Part shown: one piece after another, positions 50,051 to 58,200 of the stretch
Layout of the letters: the number at the start of each line of letters is the position of its first letter
Position numbering within the stretch: position 1 is the first letter of the stretch
From: Flammeovirga agarivorans
Lineage (GTDB): Bacteria; Bacteroidota; Bacteroidia; Cytophagales; Flammeovirgaceae
DNA length: 64,000 nt
Assembly: GCF_012641475.1 (NCBI RefSeq)
Contig: NZ_JABAIL010000001.1
Coordinates: 744,001 to 808,000 of the forward strand
Direction: 5' to 3'
The notes under the pieces: generated by a model
What the model saw: the letters and a program-made list of their open reading frames with translations, nothing else
The model's database searches: none
Told to the model about the DNA's origin: nothing
Made by a program: the position numbers and the translations under genes

Positions 50051-50626
50051 CTAAAAACCAAATACAAGATCTAGTGTCATCCCAAAATTAGGCTGATGTG
50101 TTTCTACATTGAAACCTGGAGATAAAGTAAATCCAGTACTCCAGTGTTTGTCTACAGAGTAAGCTAAGCCAGATTGGAAAATCACACTTCCTGTCCAATC
50201 TCTGTGTACAGAATCATGATCAGCTACATCAGGAGCATGCGGTGCACTAGTTGTTGTTGTACCATGTTCTTCACCTTCTTTTTCAAAACCAAAAGTAGAT
50301 CCAACACCTACGAAAGTACCAAATTTAGAGTGTCCTAAAGGAATTTCTCTAACAAAGCATCCTGCAAAATGATGGCCTGTAAATTCTACTGTACCTTGGA
50401 ATTTTGTTAGATGGGCAAAGTATACAGAGCTTGTAAATTCAAAATGATTTCCATTGTTATAAGATAGCTCTACTTCAAAATGGTTTTCATGATGTTCGCC
50501 TTCGATGATGCTTTTATCATGATCTTCTTTTTTCTTCTTTTTATCTATTCCTTCTGCAAGACAGTCGACAGTGAAAAAACATAGAAATAAGAATACGTTC
50601 GAAATGATAATTTTTTTAGTCAACAC
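50051..50626 (-). CDS. secreted His-rich outer-membrane-type protein, paralogue B
   Basis: 191 residues from a GTG at 50626; no in-frame ATG fits the signal peptide (KKIIISNVFLFLCFFTVDCLAEG). It shares with paralogue A the HFEVELSYNNGNHFEFTSSVYFAHLTK core, the REIPLGHSKFGTFVGVG segment and a C-terminus ending MTLDLVFGF. The metal-binding-looking loop differs (EEHGTTTTSAPHAPDVADHD). The two genes are 127 nt apart in the same orientation, a tandem duplication. Confidence 0.75.
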   Translation of the reverse strand: MLTKKIIISNVFLFLCFFTVDCLAEGIDKKKKKEDHDKSIIEGEHHENHFEVELSYNNGNHFEFTSSVYFAHLTKFQGTVEFTGHHFAGCFVREIPLGHSKFGTFVGVGSTFGFEKEGEEHGTTTTSAPHAPDVADHDSVHRDWTGSVIFQSGLAYSVDKHWSTGFTLSPGFNVETHQPNFGMTLDLVFGF

Positions 50627-50863
50627 GGATATTCACACGTTTTGTTCATTTAATTTATTGATTCAAACTATCAAATTAAATAATAATATGTTTCATGTAT
50701 TATTATTTATTAACAATAAGTGCATTGTGTTATGGTTAAAGCTGTTTTAAATCATCTTTTTTTGGTGATAGTCTTATAATAGTGAATAAAAAATCACTTA
50801 AATGACTTGTTATAAGCGTTTTATAGACACTTTTGATTTTGTATTACTCTTTTTAGTTTTTTG

Positions 50864-51250
50864 TTAATTTGTAGTGGTAATCAATACATCCCATAAGACT
50901 GCTTGAGTAGTATCTACATGAGTAACAGATACCGTATTTTTTAAAGAAGCATATTGAAAATTTTCGGGGTTATCATATCTTTCAAGAGTTAGATTGCCTC
51001 TAAACTCAAAAGTATGATGTGTTATTATCACAGAATCGGCGGCTCTAGTAAGTAATTGTGTTCTGCCATATACGGGAGGTTCTAGTGGGTAACGATCTAA
51101 AACAATAACCCTTGCAGTAAGTGCTGTACACTTTTCCCAATTGAATTCAACCACTCCCTTTTTAAGAGGATATGATTCTATAGGCTGGCAAGCTACAATG
51201 ATAAATGGTATAGCAATTATTAGAAGTGAAATTTGTAATATTCTTGTCAT
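50864..51250 (-). CDS. hypothetical lipoprotein, 128 aa
   Basis: Lipobox IIVAC (Cys21) after a strongly hydrophobic N-terminus. The mature part is beta-rich (GVVEFNWEKCTALTARVIVLDRYPLEPP) with no known motif. The gap to the paralogue pair (50627-50863) is AT-rich and featureless. Confidence 0.7.
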   Translation of the reverse strand: MTRILQISLLIIAIPFIIVACQPIESYPLKKGVVEFNWEKCTALTARVIVLDRYPLEPPVYGRTQLLTRAADSVIITHHTFEFRGNLTLERYDNPENFQYASLKNTVSVTHVDTTQAVLWDVLITTTN

Positions 51251-51377
51251 GAAAATATCGTTAAGTTTTCCCTTAAATTTAATGATTTAATTCGAAAAAC
51301 TCTTTATTCCCTAATTGGCGGGTAATGGTGTGGTATAAAAAAGGGAATCATTATTGACTCCCTTCATGTTGGTACTT

Positions 51378-51866
51378 TTAGTTGTAATTTGCCGGATCTA
51401 AGGCCTTTACCGTCCATCCTTTCAAGAACATCAATACTTTATTTTTATCATACCCTTTACCACTTTCTAAATAAGCAGAATTTTGGATGTGAAGTACTTT
51501 ACCACTACCATCGAGAATCACGAAGACTGGGTAGCCAAATCTATTAGGGTACCCTAAATATTCCATGGCTTTTTTGTTCTTGTTTTCTTTACTCCAATTA
51601 ACAAGAACAGTCTCATATTCATCTTCCATGATTTTAGAAATTTCTGCATCGTTATGAGAAAATTTTGCATATAGTTTACACCAACTACACCAATTTCCTC
51701 CTACTTTTACAAAAACATGTTTATTTGTTTTGCTTGCTTCTTTTATTGCTGTTTGAATATCTTTCATTGCATCAGCTTCGGGATTATACACCTCGTTTTG
51801 AGCGAATACATTAGAGACAATCAGTAGAAAAAATACAGTGATAGAAGTTTTGAATAGTTTCATCAT
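51378..51866 (-). CDS. secreted thioredoxin-family protein (CSWC)
   Basis: 162 residues. Signal peptide to about 23 (NVFAQ). The thioredoxin-fold core has HVFVKVGGNWCSWCKLYAKF with redox Cys60 and Cys63, and the cis-Pro region NRFGYPVFVILDGSGKV. The lengths match single-domain DUF255/DsbD-gamma-like periplasmic thioredoxins. Divergent from the 51888 gene. Confidence 0.87.
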   Translation of the reverse strand: MMKLFKTSITVFFLLIVSNVFAQNEVYNPEADAMKDIQTAIKEASKTNKHVFVKVGGNWCSWCKLYAKFSHNDAEISKIMEDEYETVLVNWSKENKNKKAMEYLGYPNRFGYPVFVILDGSGKVLHIQNSAYLESGKGYDKNKVLMFLKGWTVKALDPANYN

Positions 51867-51887
51867 TTTGTTTAATAAAATAAGAAT

Positions 51888-52097
51888 ATGAATTCTGAAT
51901 ATGTAGGTTATATCGCCTCAGCAATATTAATGCTTTCTTTTACTTTTAAGAAGGCAAATACCCTAAGAATAATCAACTCAATAGGATGTATTGTGTTTGT
52001 CATCTACGGTGTGATGATAGATGCTTGGCCGGTCATCATCTCTAATGGTTTTATTGCTTTGGTAAATGCCTACTATTTATTTCTTAGTAAGAAGTAA
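51888..52097 (+). CDS. small YgjV/CBU_0592-like membrane protein
   Basis: 69 residues, three short helices (IASAILMLSFTF, IINSIGCIVFVIYGVMI, ISNGFIALVNAYYLFL). This pattern matches a small family found widely in Flavobacteria and Cytophagales. Function unknown. It converges on the deiminase-like gene with only 2 nt between stops. Confidence 0.75.
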   Translation: MNSEYVGYIASAILMLSFTFKKANTLRIINSIGCIVFVIYGVMIDAWPVIISNGFIALVNAYYLFLSKK

Positions 52098-52099
52098 GT

Positions 52100-53545
52100 C
52101 TAGAGATGATCTCTAAGAATAGGCATACTCATACAATGAGAGCCTCCTCTTGCTCTAGATAATTCTGCCGATGGTAGCAATATTAAAGTGTTACTAATAT
52201 CATTTGGATGTACCTCTTCTTTTATAAGTTGATCTAAAAGGTCTGCAGCTTTGATGACATTCATACCTTGTTTTTTGAAACCATTCGATGTTTTGTCATT
52301 TCGGTCATAACCAATCACAACACCCTCTTTAAGGGCAAGAACATTGCAAGAGTCTGTCCACTGTTCTCTTCTACCGTGTGGGAATTCATTATCACCTGAG
52401 TAAATAAATTTGGTAGGAGATTCAGACTTTAAGTCATTAACACTGATGTCGTTTAATAGATCTTCTAGATAGTTAAAACGTATAGGGGTATTATAATCTT
52501 CTCCTTTTACATACTGTAGTATTTCTAATTCATTTTCACTTTTAGATCCACCTAAAGAAGAAATGAAGTCTCCTTTTTCTTTCTTTAATCCTTCTTTAGA
52601 GAAAGAACCAAAAATGACCCACATATCTCTTTTCACTTGTGTGAAGGTAGTATCAATATGCATGTAGGCTCTTTTGGCAGGGATTTTTACTATAGTGACT
52701 TTCTCCACAATATTTCTATCATGCATTTCATGAATCACTTTACTTGCTGCATGGATTGAAGTTCTTTCACTAACACCGACAAGTAGGTGATTGGGTGCGA
52801 CCATCATCACGTCCCCACCTTCAATAGTGACCAGTTTCTTTTCTTGTTCTTCTTCATCCAATAAGAAAAAATCTTCGGGATCAGTGATTTCAATAATTTT
52901 ATCAGTGTAATTCTGGAACATGGAATGATTGAAGAAAATGTACTTCATTAAAATCGATTCCCTTGTTCTTGCTTTCTTCTTGGGTTTATTTAATAAGATA
53001 TGATCATTAACTGTGATCCCTATATCTCTTGTGAATATTAAATTGGGAATAGGAGGAAAGATCATTCTTTTGTCTGGAAGGATACCTGAGATTAATGTTC
53101 TTGCCAAAACAGATGATTCTAGCTCCATTAATTCTTCTTGTAATAGATAAGATGTTCCTTCATGAGCACAGACAGATGCAATCATTCTTTGTCGAAGTTC
53201 TTTTTCATCCAAAAGAGAAGAAAGTAAAGCCTGTGGCTCTATCACTTTATCAGAATTGAAGTATTTTTCTTTATCGGGTTTATAAAAGTGTCGTTCATTT
53301 TCTGGTAAGTCAATTTTATGAATAACACTGTGAATTTTATTATAATCTAGAAAGTAGAGGAGAATCTTTAAATAAAGGTCGTATTCTTTTTTTCTCATGG
53401 TGTCCAGGTGAACGATATCTTCAAAAAGCCAATCTTGAGCTTTTGTCGGAATTACTTTACCTATCCCTTCATCTGGACTGTGAATTAATAGTCTTCTTAA
53501 CGTACCTACTTCAGAGCTTACGTGAATGTCTTGATAATTTTCCAT
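52100..53545 (-). CDS. arginine deiminase-like amidinotransferase-fold enzyme
   Basis: 481 residues from the ATG at 53545; the upstream 14 codons lack typical start features. The guanidine-modifying superfamily motifs are all present: FTRDIG near 189, EGGDVMMV near 250, HIDTTFTQV (the catalytic His), and a C-terminal GGSHCMSMP with catalytic Cys near 471. ADI converts arginine to citrulline and ammonia. This protein is about 70 residues longer than classical ArcA, with extra sequence around the SLGGSKSENELEILQYV region. No arcB, arcC or arcD is adjacent, so a catabolic ADI operon is not supported. Confidence 0.82.
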   Translation of the reverse strand: MENYQDIHVSSEVGTLRRLLIHSPDEGIGKVIPTKAQDWLFEDIVHLDTMRKKEYDLYLKILLYFLDYNKIHSVIHKIDLPENERHFYKPDKEKYFNSDKVIEPQALLSSLLDEKELRQRMIASVCAHEGTSYLLQEELMELESSVLARTLISGILPDKRMIFPPIPNLIFTRDIGITVNDHILLNKPKKKARTRESILMKYIFFNHSMFQNYTDKIIEITDPEDFFLLDEEEQEKKLVTIEGGDVMMVAPNHLLVGVSERTSIHAASKVIHEMHDRNIVEKVTIVKIPAKRAYMHIDTTFTQVKRDMWVIFGSFSKEGLKKEKGDFISSLGGSKSENELEILQYVKGEDYNTPIRFNYLEDLLNDISVNDLKSESPTKFIYSGDNEFPHGRREQWTDSCNVLALKEGVVIGYDRNDKTSNGFKKQGMNVIKAADLLDQLIKEEVHPNDISNTLILLPSAELSRARGGSHCMSMPILRDHL

Positions 53546-53956
53546 CGATTGATTTAAATAACATATGTGGTTAAATAAATTTAGCAAAAAAAGTGGAAGG
53601 ATAATATAGATGTCTCATTATCTCTGTGGTTACAGATCCAAAGAAGAAAGAAGAATCATGTTTTTCATGAAGAAGAAACCTATTACTTAATCCCAATAAT
53701 TGACTTTTTTGAAGAGTTTTTAAAAAAATGAAATGAAAATTTTTGTTATATAAAGTGTAATATCTACATTTGAGGATCAATTCAAGTTCTTTTTAAAATT
53801 AAATTTCGTTATCAGAGTTCATGCTTTCATCGGAAGCATACAATCCATCTCAAATTAATTTATTGTAAACATCTGTAAAACAAATCGTTAATAAAGATTT
53901 GTTAATTGTCATTATATAATGATGATTAAATTTTTAGTTGTTATTGATAAAAGTCA
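53546..53956. other. intergenic region upstream of the pckA promoter
   Basis: No credible gene. It contains a hairpin ATGCTTTC-GGAAGCAT (53821-53839), an 8-bp inverted repeat AACAAATC...GATTTGTT (53879-53903), and a 28-bp near-palindrome at 53902-53929 whose centre TCATTATATAATGA is perfect. These could be operator sites for pckA or, as RNA, a weak terminator. Confidence 0.45.
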
Positions 53957-53987
53957 TTTTTACACTTATTACTTCGTAATAGGTTTG
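53957..53987 (+). promoter_or_regulatory. pckA promoter
   Basis: TTTT (53957-53960), 19-nt spacer, TAGGTTTG (53980-53987). It predicts a 5' leader of about 135 nt. Confidence 0.65.
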
Positions 53988-54128
53988 TATTGTGATCGGA
54001 CACATCAACAACACAACACATAAAACCATTCCTATCACTCTTATACCACATTTTAAACAACACCGCCCCATAATGGGATTATTGTACTATTTCTAGAATT
54101 TTCCTAGGGGGACACAAATCACATTACG

Positions 54129-55739
54129 ATGACAGAAACACACAAATTAGCCAGTAAACTTTTATCGGAATCTAAACAGGTGAGTAACGATTTATCGGTT
54201 GCTCAACTTGTCGCTGAAGCTATTAAAAATGGAGAGGGCGTATTGAGCTCAACAGGGGCTATCATGTGCGATACTGGAAAGTACACAGGTCGTTCACCAC
54301 AGGATCGCTTTATTGTAGAAGACGACTACACTAAAGACAGAGTATGGTGGGGTAGCATTAATAAGCCTTTCCCTCAAGACAAATTTAATGGCTTGGCCAG
54401 TAAGATGGTCGATTACTTATTAGACAATCAGAAATTATATGTAAATAACGTTTATGCTGGAGCCGATCCATCATATCGTATAAAGGTGAGAGTGGTAACC
54501 CCTCTTGCTTCTGTTTCTCACTTTGTAAATAACATGTTTATTGTACCATCAGATGAAGAGCTAAGATCATTTGGTGAGCCGGACTATGTTGTTTTACAAG
54601 CACCGGATTTTAATGCGAATCCAGACCTAGATGGAACGCGTCAAGGTAATTTCTCGATTCTGAATTTCGGTGAAAAAGCAGCCTTAGTAGGTGGATCACG
54701 ATATACAGGAGAGATCAAAAAAGGTATTTTCTCCGTATTAAATGCTTTGCTTATTGATCAGGATGTTTTACCAATGCACTGTTCAGCAAATGAAAGCTTA
54801 GATGGAGAATCTGCTGTTTTCTTTGGTTTATCAGGTACGGGTAAAACAACATTATCTGCTGATCCAGATAGAAATTTGATTGGAGATGATGAGCATGGCT
54901 GGTCTGCAAATGGCATCTATAACTTTGAAGGAGGTTGTTATGCTAAGACAATTGACCTTACAAGAAAGAATGAACCGGAAATTTGGGATGCGATCAAGTT
55001 TGGTGCTACACTAGAAAACACTCGTTTCTTCCCTGGTACATCAGTTGTGGATTATACGAATGTAGTTGTAACAGAAAACACAAGGGTTTCATATCCGATT
55101 GAGCATATTAGTAATGCTAAAATCCCATCGGTTTCAGAAACTCATCCTAAGAATATATTTTTCTTAACATGCGATGCATATGGTGTATTACCTGCTATTT
55201 CTAAGTTAACGAAAGAGCAAGCAATGTATCACTTTATGTCTGGATACACTGCAAAAGTTGCAGGTACTGAGGCAGGGATCACAGAGCCTACACCAACGTT
55301 CTCAGCATGTTTCGGAGCACCATTTATGCCATTACACCCTTCAGTATATGCAAAAAAACTAGGGGAGAAAATGACAGAACATAATACTAATATTTGGTTG
55401 ATCAATACAGGATGGTCAAATGGACCATCAGACAAAGTTGGTCGTACTAAATTGAAGTATACAAGAGCAATGATTACTGCTGCCTTAGAGGGTAAGTTGG
55501 ATCAAGTAGAGTTTGTTGAGCATCCAGTCTTTGGAGTACAAATACCTACTGAAGTACCAAACGTACCTAAAGAAGCATTAGATGCACGTCAATCTTGGAT
55601 CGACAACGGTTTTAAAGGTTACGATGAGACAGCAATGAAGTTGGCAGGTAAGTTTGTTGCGAACTTTAAGAAGTTTGAAGATGGTCTTGAAGATAAATCT
55701 ATCTTACAAGGAGCACCATCTGTAGCTCAGAAAGTTTAA
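54129..55739 (+). CDS. pckA: phosphoenolpyruvate carboxykinase (ATP)
   Basis: 536 residues, standard length. TGRSPQDRFIV near 53, kinase-1a loop GLSGTGKTTLSADPDR near 238-253, metal-binding LIGDDEHGWS, and FEGGCYAKTIDL. It forms PEP from oxaloacetate for gluconeogenesis. A palindrome-rich upstream region and a 135-nt leader suggest regulated expression. A strong terminator follows. Confidence 0.97.
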   Translation: MTETHKLASKLLSESKQVSNDLSVAQLVAEAIKNGEGVLSSTGAIMCDTGKYTGRSPQDRFIVEDDYTKDRVWWGSINKPFPQDKFNGLASKMVDYLLDNQKLYVNNVYAGADPSYRIKVRVVTPLASVSHFVNNMFIVPSDEELRSFGEPDYVVLQAPDFNANPDLDGTRQGNFSILNFGEKAALVGGSRYTGEIKKGIFSVLNALLIDQDVLPMHCSANESLDGESAVFFGLSGTGKTTLSADPDRNLIGDDEHGWSANGIYNFEGGCYAKTIDLTRKNEPEIWDAIKFGATLENTRFFPGTSVVDYTNVVVTENTRVSYPIEHISNAKIPSVSETHPKNIFFLTCDAYGVLPAISKLTKEQAMYHFMSGYTAKVAGTEAGITEPTPTFSACFGAPFMPLHPSVYAKKLGEKMTEHNTNIWLINTGWSNGPSDKVGRTKLKYTRAMITAALEGKLDQVEFVEHPVFGVQIPTEVPNVPKEALDARQSWIDNGFKGYDETAMKLAGKFVANFKKFEDGLEDKSILQGAPSVAQKV

Positions 55740-55785
55740 AGAAGATATTATAATATGAGATTTTAAAAATAAATATCGATTTCAT

Positions 55786-55818
55786 AAAGGGTTACTACAT
55801 ATGTGGTAGCCCTTTTTT
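55786..55818 (+). terminator. pckA terminator
   Basis: About 13-bp stem with two G-U pairs (55786-55798 with 55803-55815), 4-nt loop, T6. The remaining 55819-56101 is AT-rich; a -7-like TATACTTG sits at 56057-56064. Confidence 0.88.
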
Positions 55819-56101
55819 ATGCACATAACACTTATCAATAGACTGATTGATTGGTGATTCTGAAAAAGTTTCATAATGTAAGGTTTTCTCACTTTTATTA
55901 AGAGATGTGTTACATAAATTCAATCTGATAGAGGAATAATGCTATTCTATGTAACAAAAAAGACATCTTTCCTTCCTTTTATTTCTTTAATATTTCTTCA
56001 ATATGAACTGTATGTTAACTCTTTATTTTGATAGTAATAAAGTGGAAAACGACCTATATACTTGCAGCACAATTCGCATACGCATACTACAATAATTATC
56101 A

Positions 56102-57394
56102 ATGAAAAATTCGCATATTCGTCTACTGGTTATAGCAGTAGGTCTTTTATTATCATGGGACAACTATGCCCAAGATAGCTTTGCAGCTGAGAATGAAGTA
56201 TTGTTAGACTCCTCGACAACTTATTCACCTGAACAAGACGGTGAAGGACTTATTCAAAAATCATTACCAAAGAGCTGGACAGACCGTATTAAAGTGAGTG
56301 GTTATATTCAGGCTCGATATAATGGGCTGTTTGAAACAAACCCAGATTTAGAAGTGCCTCAAATGGATAAAAACTGGGGTGCAGATAAAGGTATTTCATT
56401 ACGTCGTGTTCGTATGAAAGTGAGTGGTTGGTTATTGGATAACGTATATGTTTATTTACAAGCCGATTTTGCTCCTCCTGCTCCGACTTTAAGAGATGCT
56501 TATATGGATGTTTATTTTGATCATCACAAATCCACTTGGATTAGAGTAGGACAAAGTAAAGTACCTTTCGGTTTTGAAAACATGCAATCTTCTCAATTCC
56601 GTATTCCTTTGGACCGTACAGATGCAATCAACTCAGCTTTACCTAACGAGCGTGATTTAATGGCTGTTTTATACCATACACCTCAAAAAGTTAGAAAAGT
56701 GTATGAGTTTATGAAAGAGAATAACTTAAAGCATTCAGGAAACTATGGTACATTTGCTTTAGGTGCTTATAATGGACAAAGTATTAATACTCAGGATAAA
56801 AATGAGAACTTGCATGTAGTAGCAAGAGCTTCATGGCCATTCCAATTTTCAAACGATCAAATATTAGAAGTATCAGTACATGGTTATACAGGTCAATATG
56901 TTTTGCCGAATGTATCTGAGGGAATGCAAGCAGAAGTAGAAGAAGGTGGAGAAGTGAAGCGAGTGTATGCTGATGGTATTAACTTTGATGATGCTAGAGT
57001 TGGTGCTACAGTAGTTTGGTACCCGCAACCAATTGGTTTCCAAGCGGAATACAATTATGGTAGAGGTCCTGAATATGATGCTGTAGAAGATGTGATTAAA
57101 ACACAAAACCTTGAAGGGTTTTATGCTATGCTATTTGCTAAACTACATTATTCGCATCATACATTTTTCCCATTTGTAAGATATATCAACTACGATGGTG
57201 GTAAAAAGTTTGAATTAGATGCAAGAAGCTATACTGTAAACGATTGGGAAATCGGTGTAGAGTGGCAACCAAACAGAGCGTTTGAATTTGTAGCTATGTA
57301 CACTATTGCTGACCGTACGTATGTGGATCATGATAATCCTGTAAATGCACAAGCAGGTAACTTACTAAGACTTCAAATGCAAGTGAATTTCTAA
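56102..57394 (+). CDS. phosphate-selective-type porin (OprO/OprP-like)
   Basis: 430 residues. Signal peptide to about 24 (NYAQ). The barrel region has the family's features: VSGYIQARYN near 62, GISLRRVRMKVSGWLLDNVYVYLQADFA, RVGQSKVPFGFENMQSS near 155, and a C-terminal aromatic strand (QVNF). It probably forms a trimeric anion-selective channel; phosphate specificity is only a family name. It is probably monocistronic. Confidence 0.88.
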   Translation: MKNSHIRLLVIAVGLLLSWDNYAQDSFAAENEVLLDSSTTYSPEQDGEGLIQKSLPKSWTDRIKVSGYIQARYNGLFETNPDLEVPQMDKNWGADKGISLRRVRMKVSGWLLDNVYVYLQADFAPPAPTLRDAYMDVYFDHHKSTWIRVGQSKVPFGFENMQSSQFRIPLDRTDAINSALPNERDLMAVLYHTPQKVRKVYEFMKENNLKHSGNYGTFALGAYNGQSINTQDKNENLHVVARASWPFQFSNDQILEVSVHGYTGQYVLPNVSEGMQAEVEEGGEVKRVYADGINFDDARVGATVVWYPQPIGFQAEYNYGRGPEYDAVEDVIKTQNLEGFYAMLFAKLHYSHHTFFPFVRYINYDGGKKFELDARSYTVNDWEIGVEWQPNRAFEFVAMYTIADRTYVDHDNPVNAQAGNLLRLQMQVNF

Positions 57395-57416
57395 GATAAT
57401 TATTCTATCGATATAT

Positions 57417-57457
57417 AAAGTCACACTTTCTTATCATAAAGAAAGTGTGACTTTTTT
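57417..57457. terminator. terminator between convergent genes
   Basis: 16-bp stem AAAGTCACACTTTCTT (57417-57432) with its complement at 57439-57454, then TTT, and AT-rich flank on the other side. Confidence 0.92.
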
Positions 57458-57458
57458 A

Positions 57459-58073
57459 TTAAAAACGTTTTCCGATTGCAATAGCAAAACACATGGCGTC
57501 ATAAACTCCGTGACCATTACTGGATTTAAATTCATAGGAGAACATCGGTGTTACATCCCATCCGCCTTCCCCTTTTATCGGGAATTCTTTTTCAATACTT
57601 GTTTTTACTACAAAGAAGTTTCTATTCTTTTCCATTTCAATACCTGGACCAATTCCAATAGCCCAAAGGTGAGCAAACTCGTAATAAGCCATTAATGCTC
57701 CTACATATACATACTCCCTTTCTAACTCTTCCTCTTCATGACTTACTTCGATCACATAGTTCGATAATTCTAAATCATTTGAAATACCGATAGCAAATTT
57801 ATGGGAGAACCAATATTCATAATCAAGACCAATAACAGGAATAATTAGTGTTCGTACTTCTGTATAATTATTAAACCCTTTAGGAATATATCCATGTCCC
57901 CAGATTAAAGCCACTCTATGGTGTTTTAATGACCCATGCGCTTCTTCTCTTCCATGTACTTTTTGTGATTTAGGAGATGAAGAGTCATGTTCTGAAGAAG
58001 GAGTTTCATGTTGTGCAATAGCTTGAGTTGTCATCAGTAATAATAGACAGCAGAATGCTAAAAATTGTCTCAT
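57459..58073 (-). CDS. outer-membrane beta-barrel protein, His-rich N-terminus
   Basis: 204 residues. Signal peptide to about 20 (AIAQ), then a Ser/His/Glu-rich linker (HETPSSEHDSSS, HGREEAHGSLKHH). The rest is a small barrel of about eight strands, ending IAIGKRF with a terminal Phe. A His-rich leader recurs in the 49264/50051 pair, but the barrels are not obviously homologous. Function unknown. Confidence 0.75.
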   Translation of the reverse strand: MRQFLAFCCLLLLMTTQAIAQHETPSSEHDSSSPKSQKVHGREEAHGSLKHHRVALIWGHGYIPKGFNNYTEVRTLIIPVIGLDYEYWFSHKFAIGISNDLELSNYVIEVSHEEEELEREYVYVGALMAYYEFAHLWAIGIGPGIEMEKNRNFFVVKTSIEKEFPIKGEGGWDVTPMFSYEFKSSNGHGVYDAMCFAIAIGKRF

Positions 58074-58085
58074 ATTGATAGTGAA

Positions 58086-58138
58086 TAAAAAGGGGATAAA
58101 TGTTTTAATTACTAAAATAATTCAAAACATTTATCCCC
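58086..58138 (-). terminator. terminator after the ABC-peptidase operon
   Basis: Perfect 15-bp stem GGGGATAAATGTTTT (58092-58106) with AAAACATTTATCCCC (58124-58138), loop 17 nt, T5 on the minus strand. It lies 62 nt after the stop at 58201. Confidence 0.85.
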
Positions 58139-58200
58139 ATATAAATTTTAATATCAATCTTATTTAGAATCAATGATTCCTTTTAGAAGTTCAATGATTA

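Noticed and set aside
52100-53545. Classical arginine-deiminase (arc) operon
   Set aside because: No carbamate kinase, catabolic ornithine carbamoyltransferase or antiporter lies nearby.
53571-53780. 69-codon minus-strand ORF upstream of the deiminase-like gene
   Set aside because: Low-complexity Phe/Leu/Ser composition from AT-rich DNA, no start context, no similarity to anything recognised.
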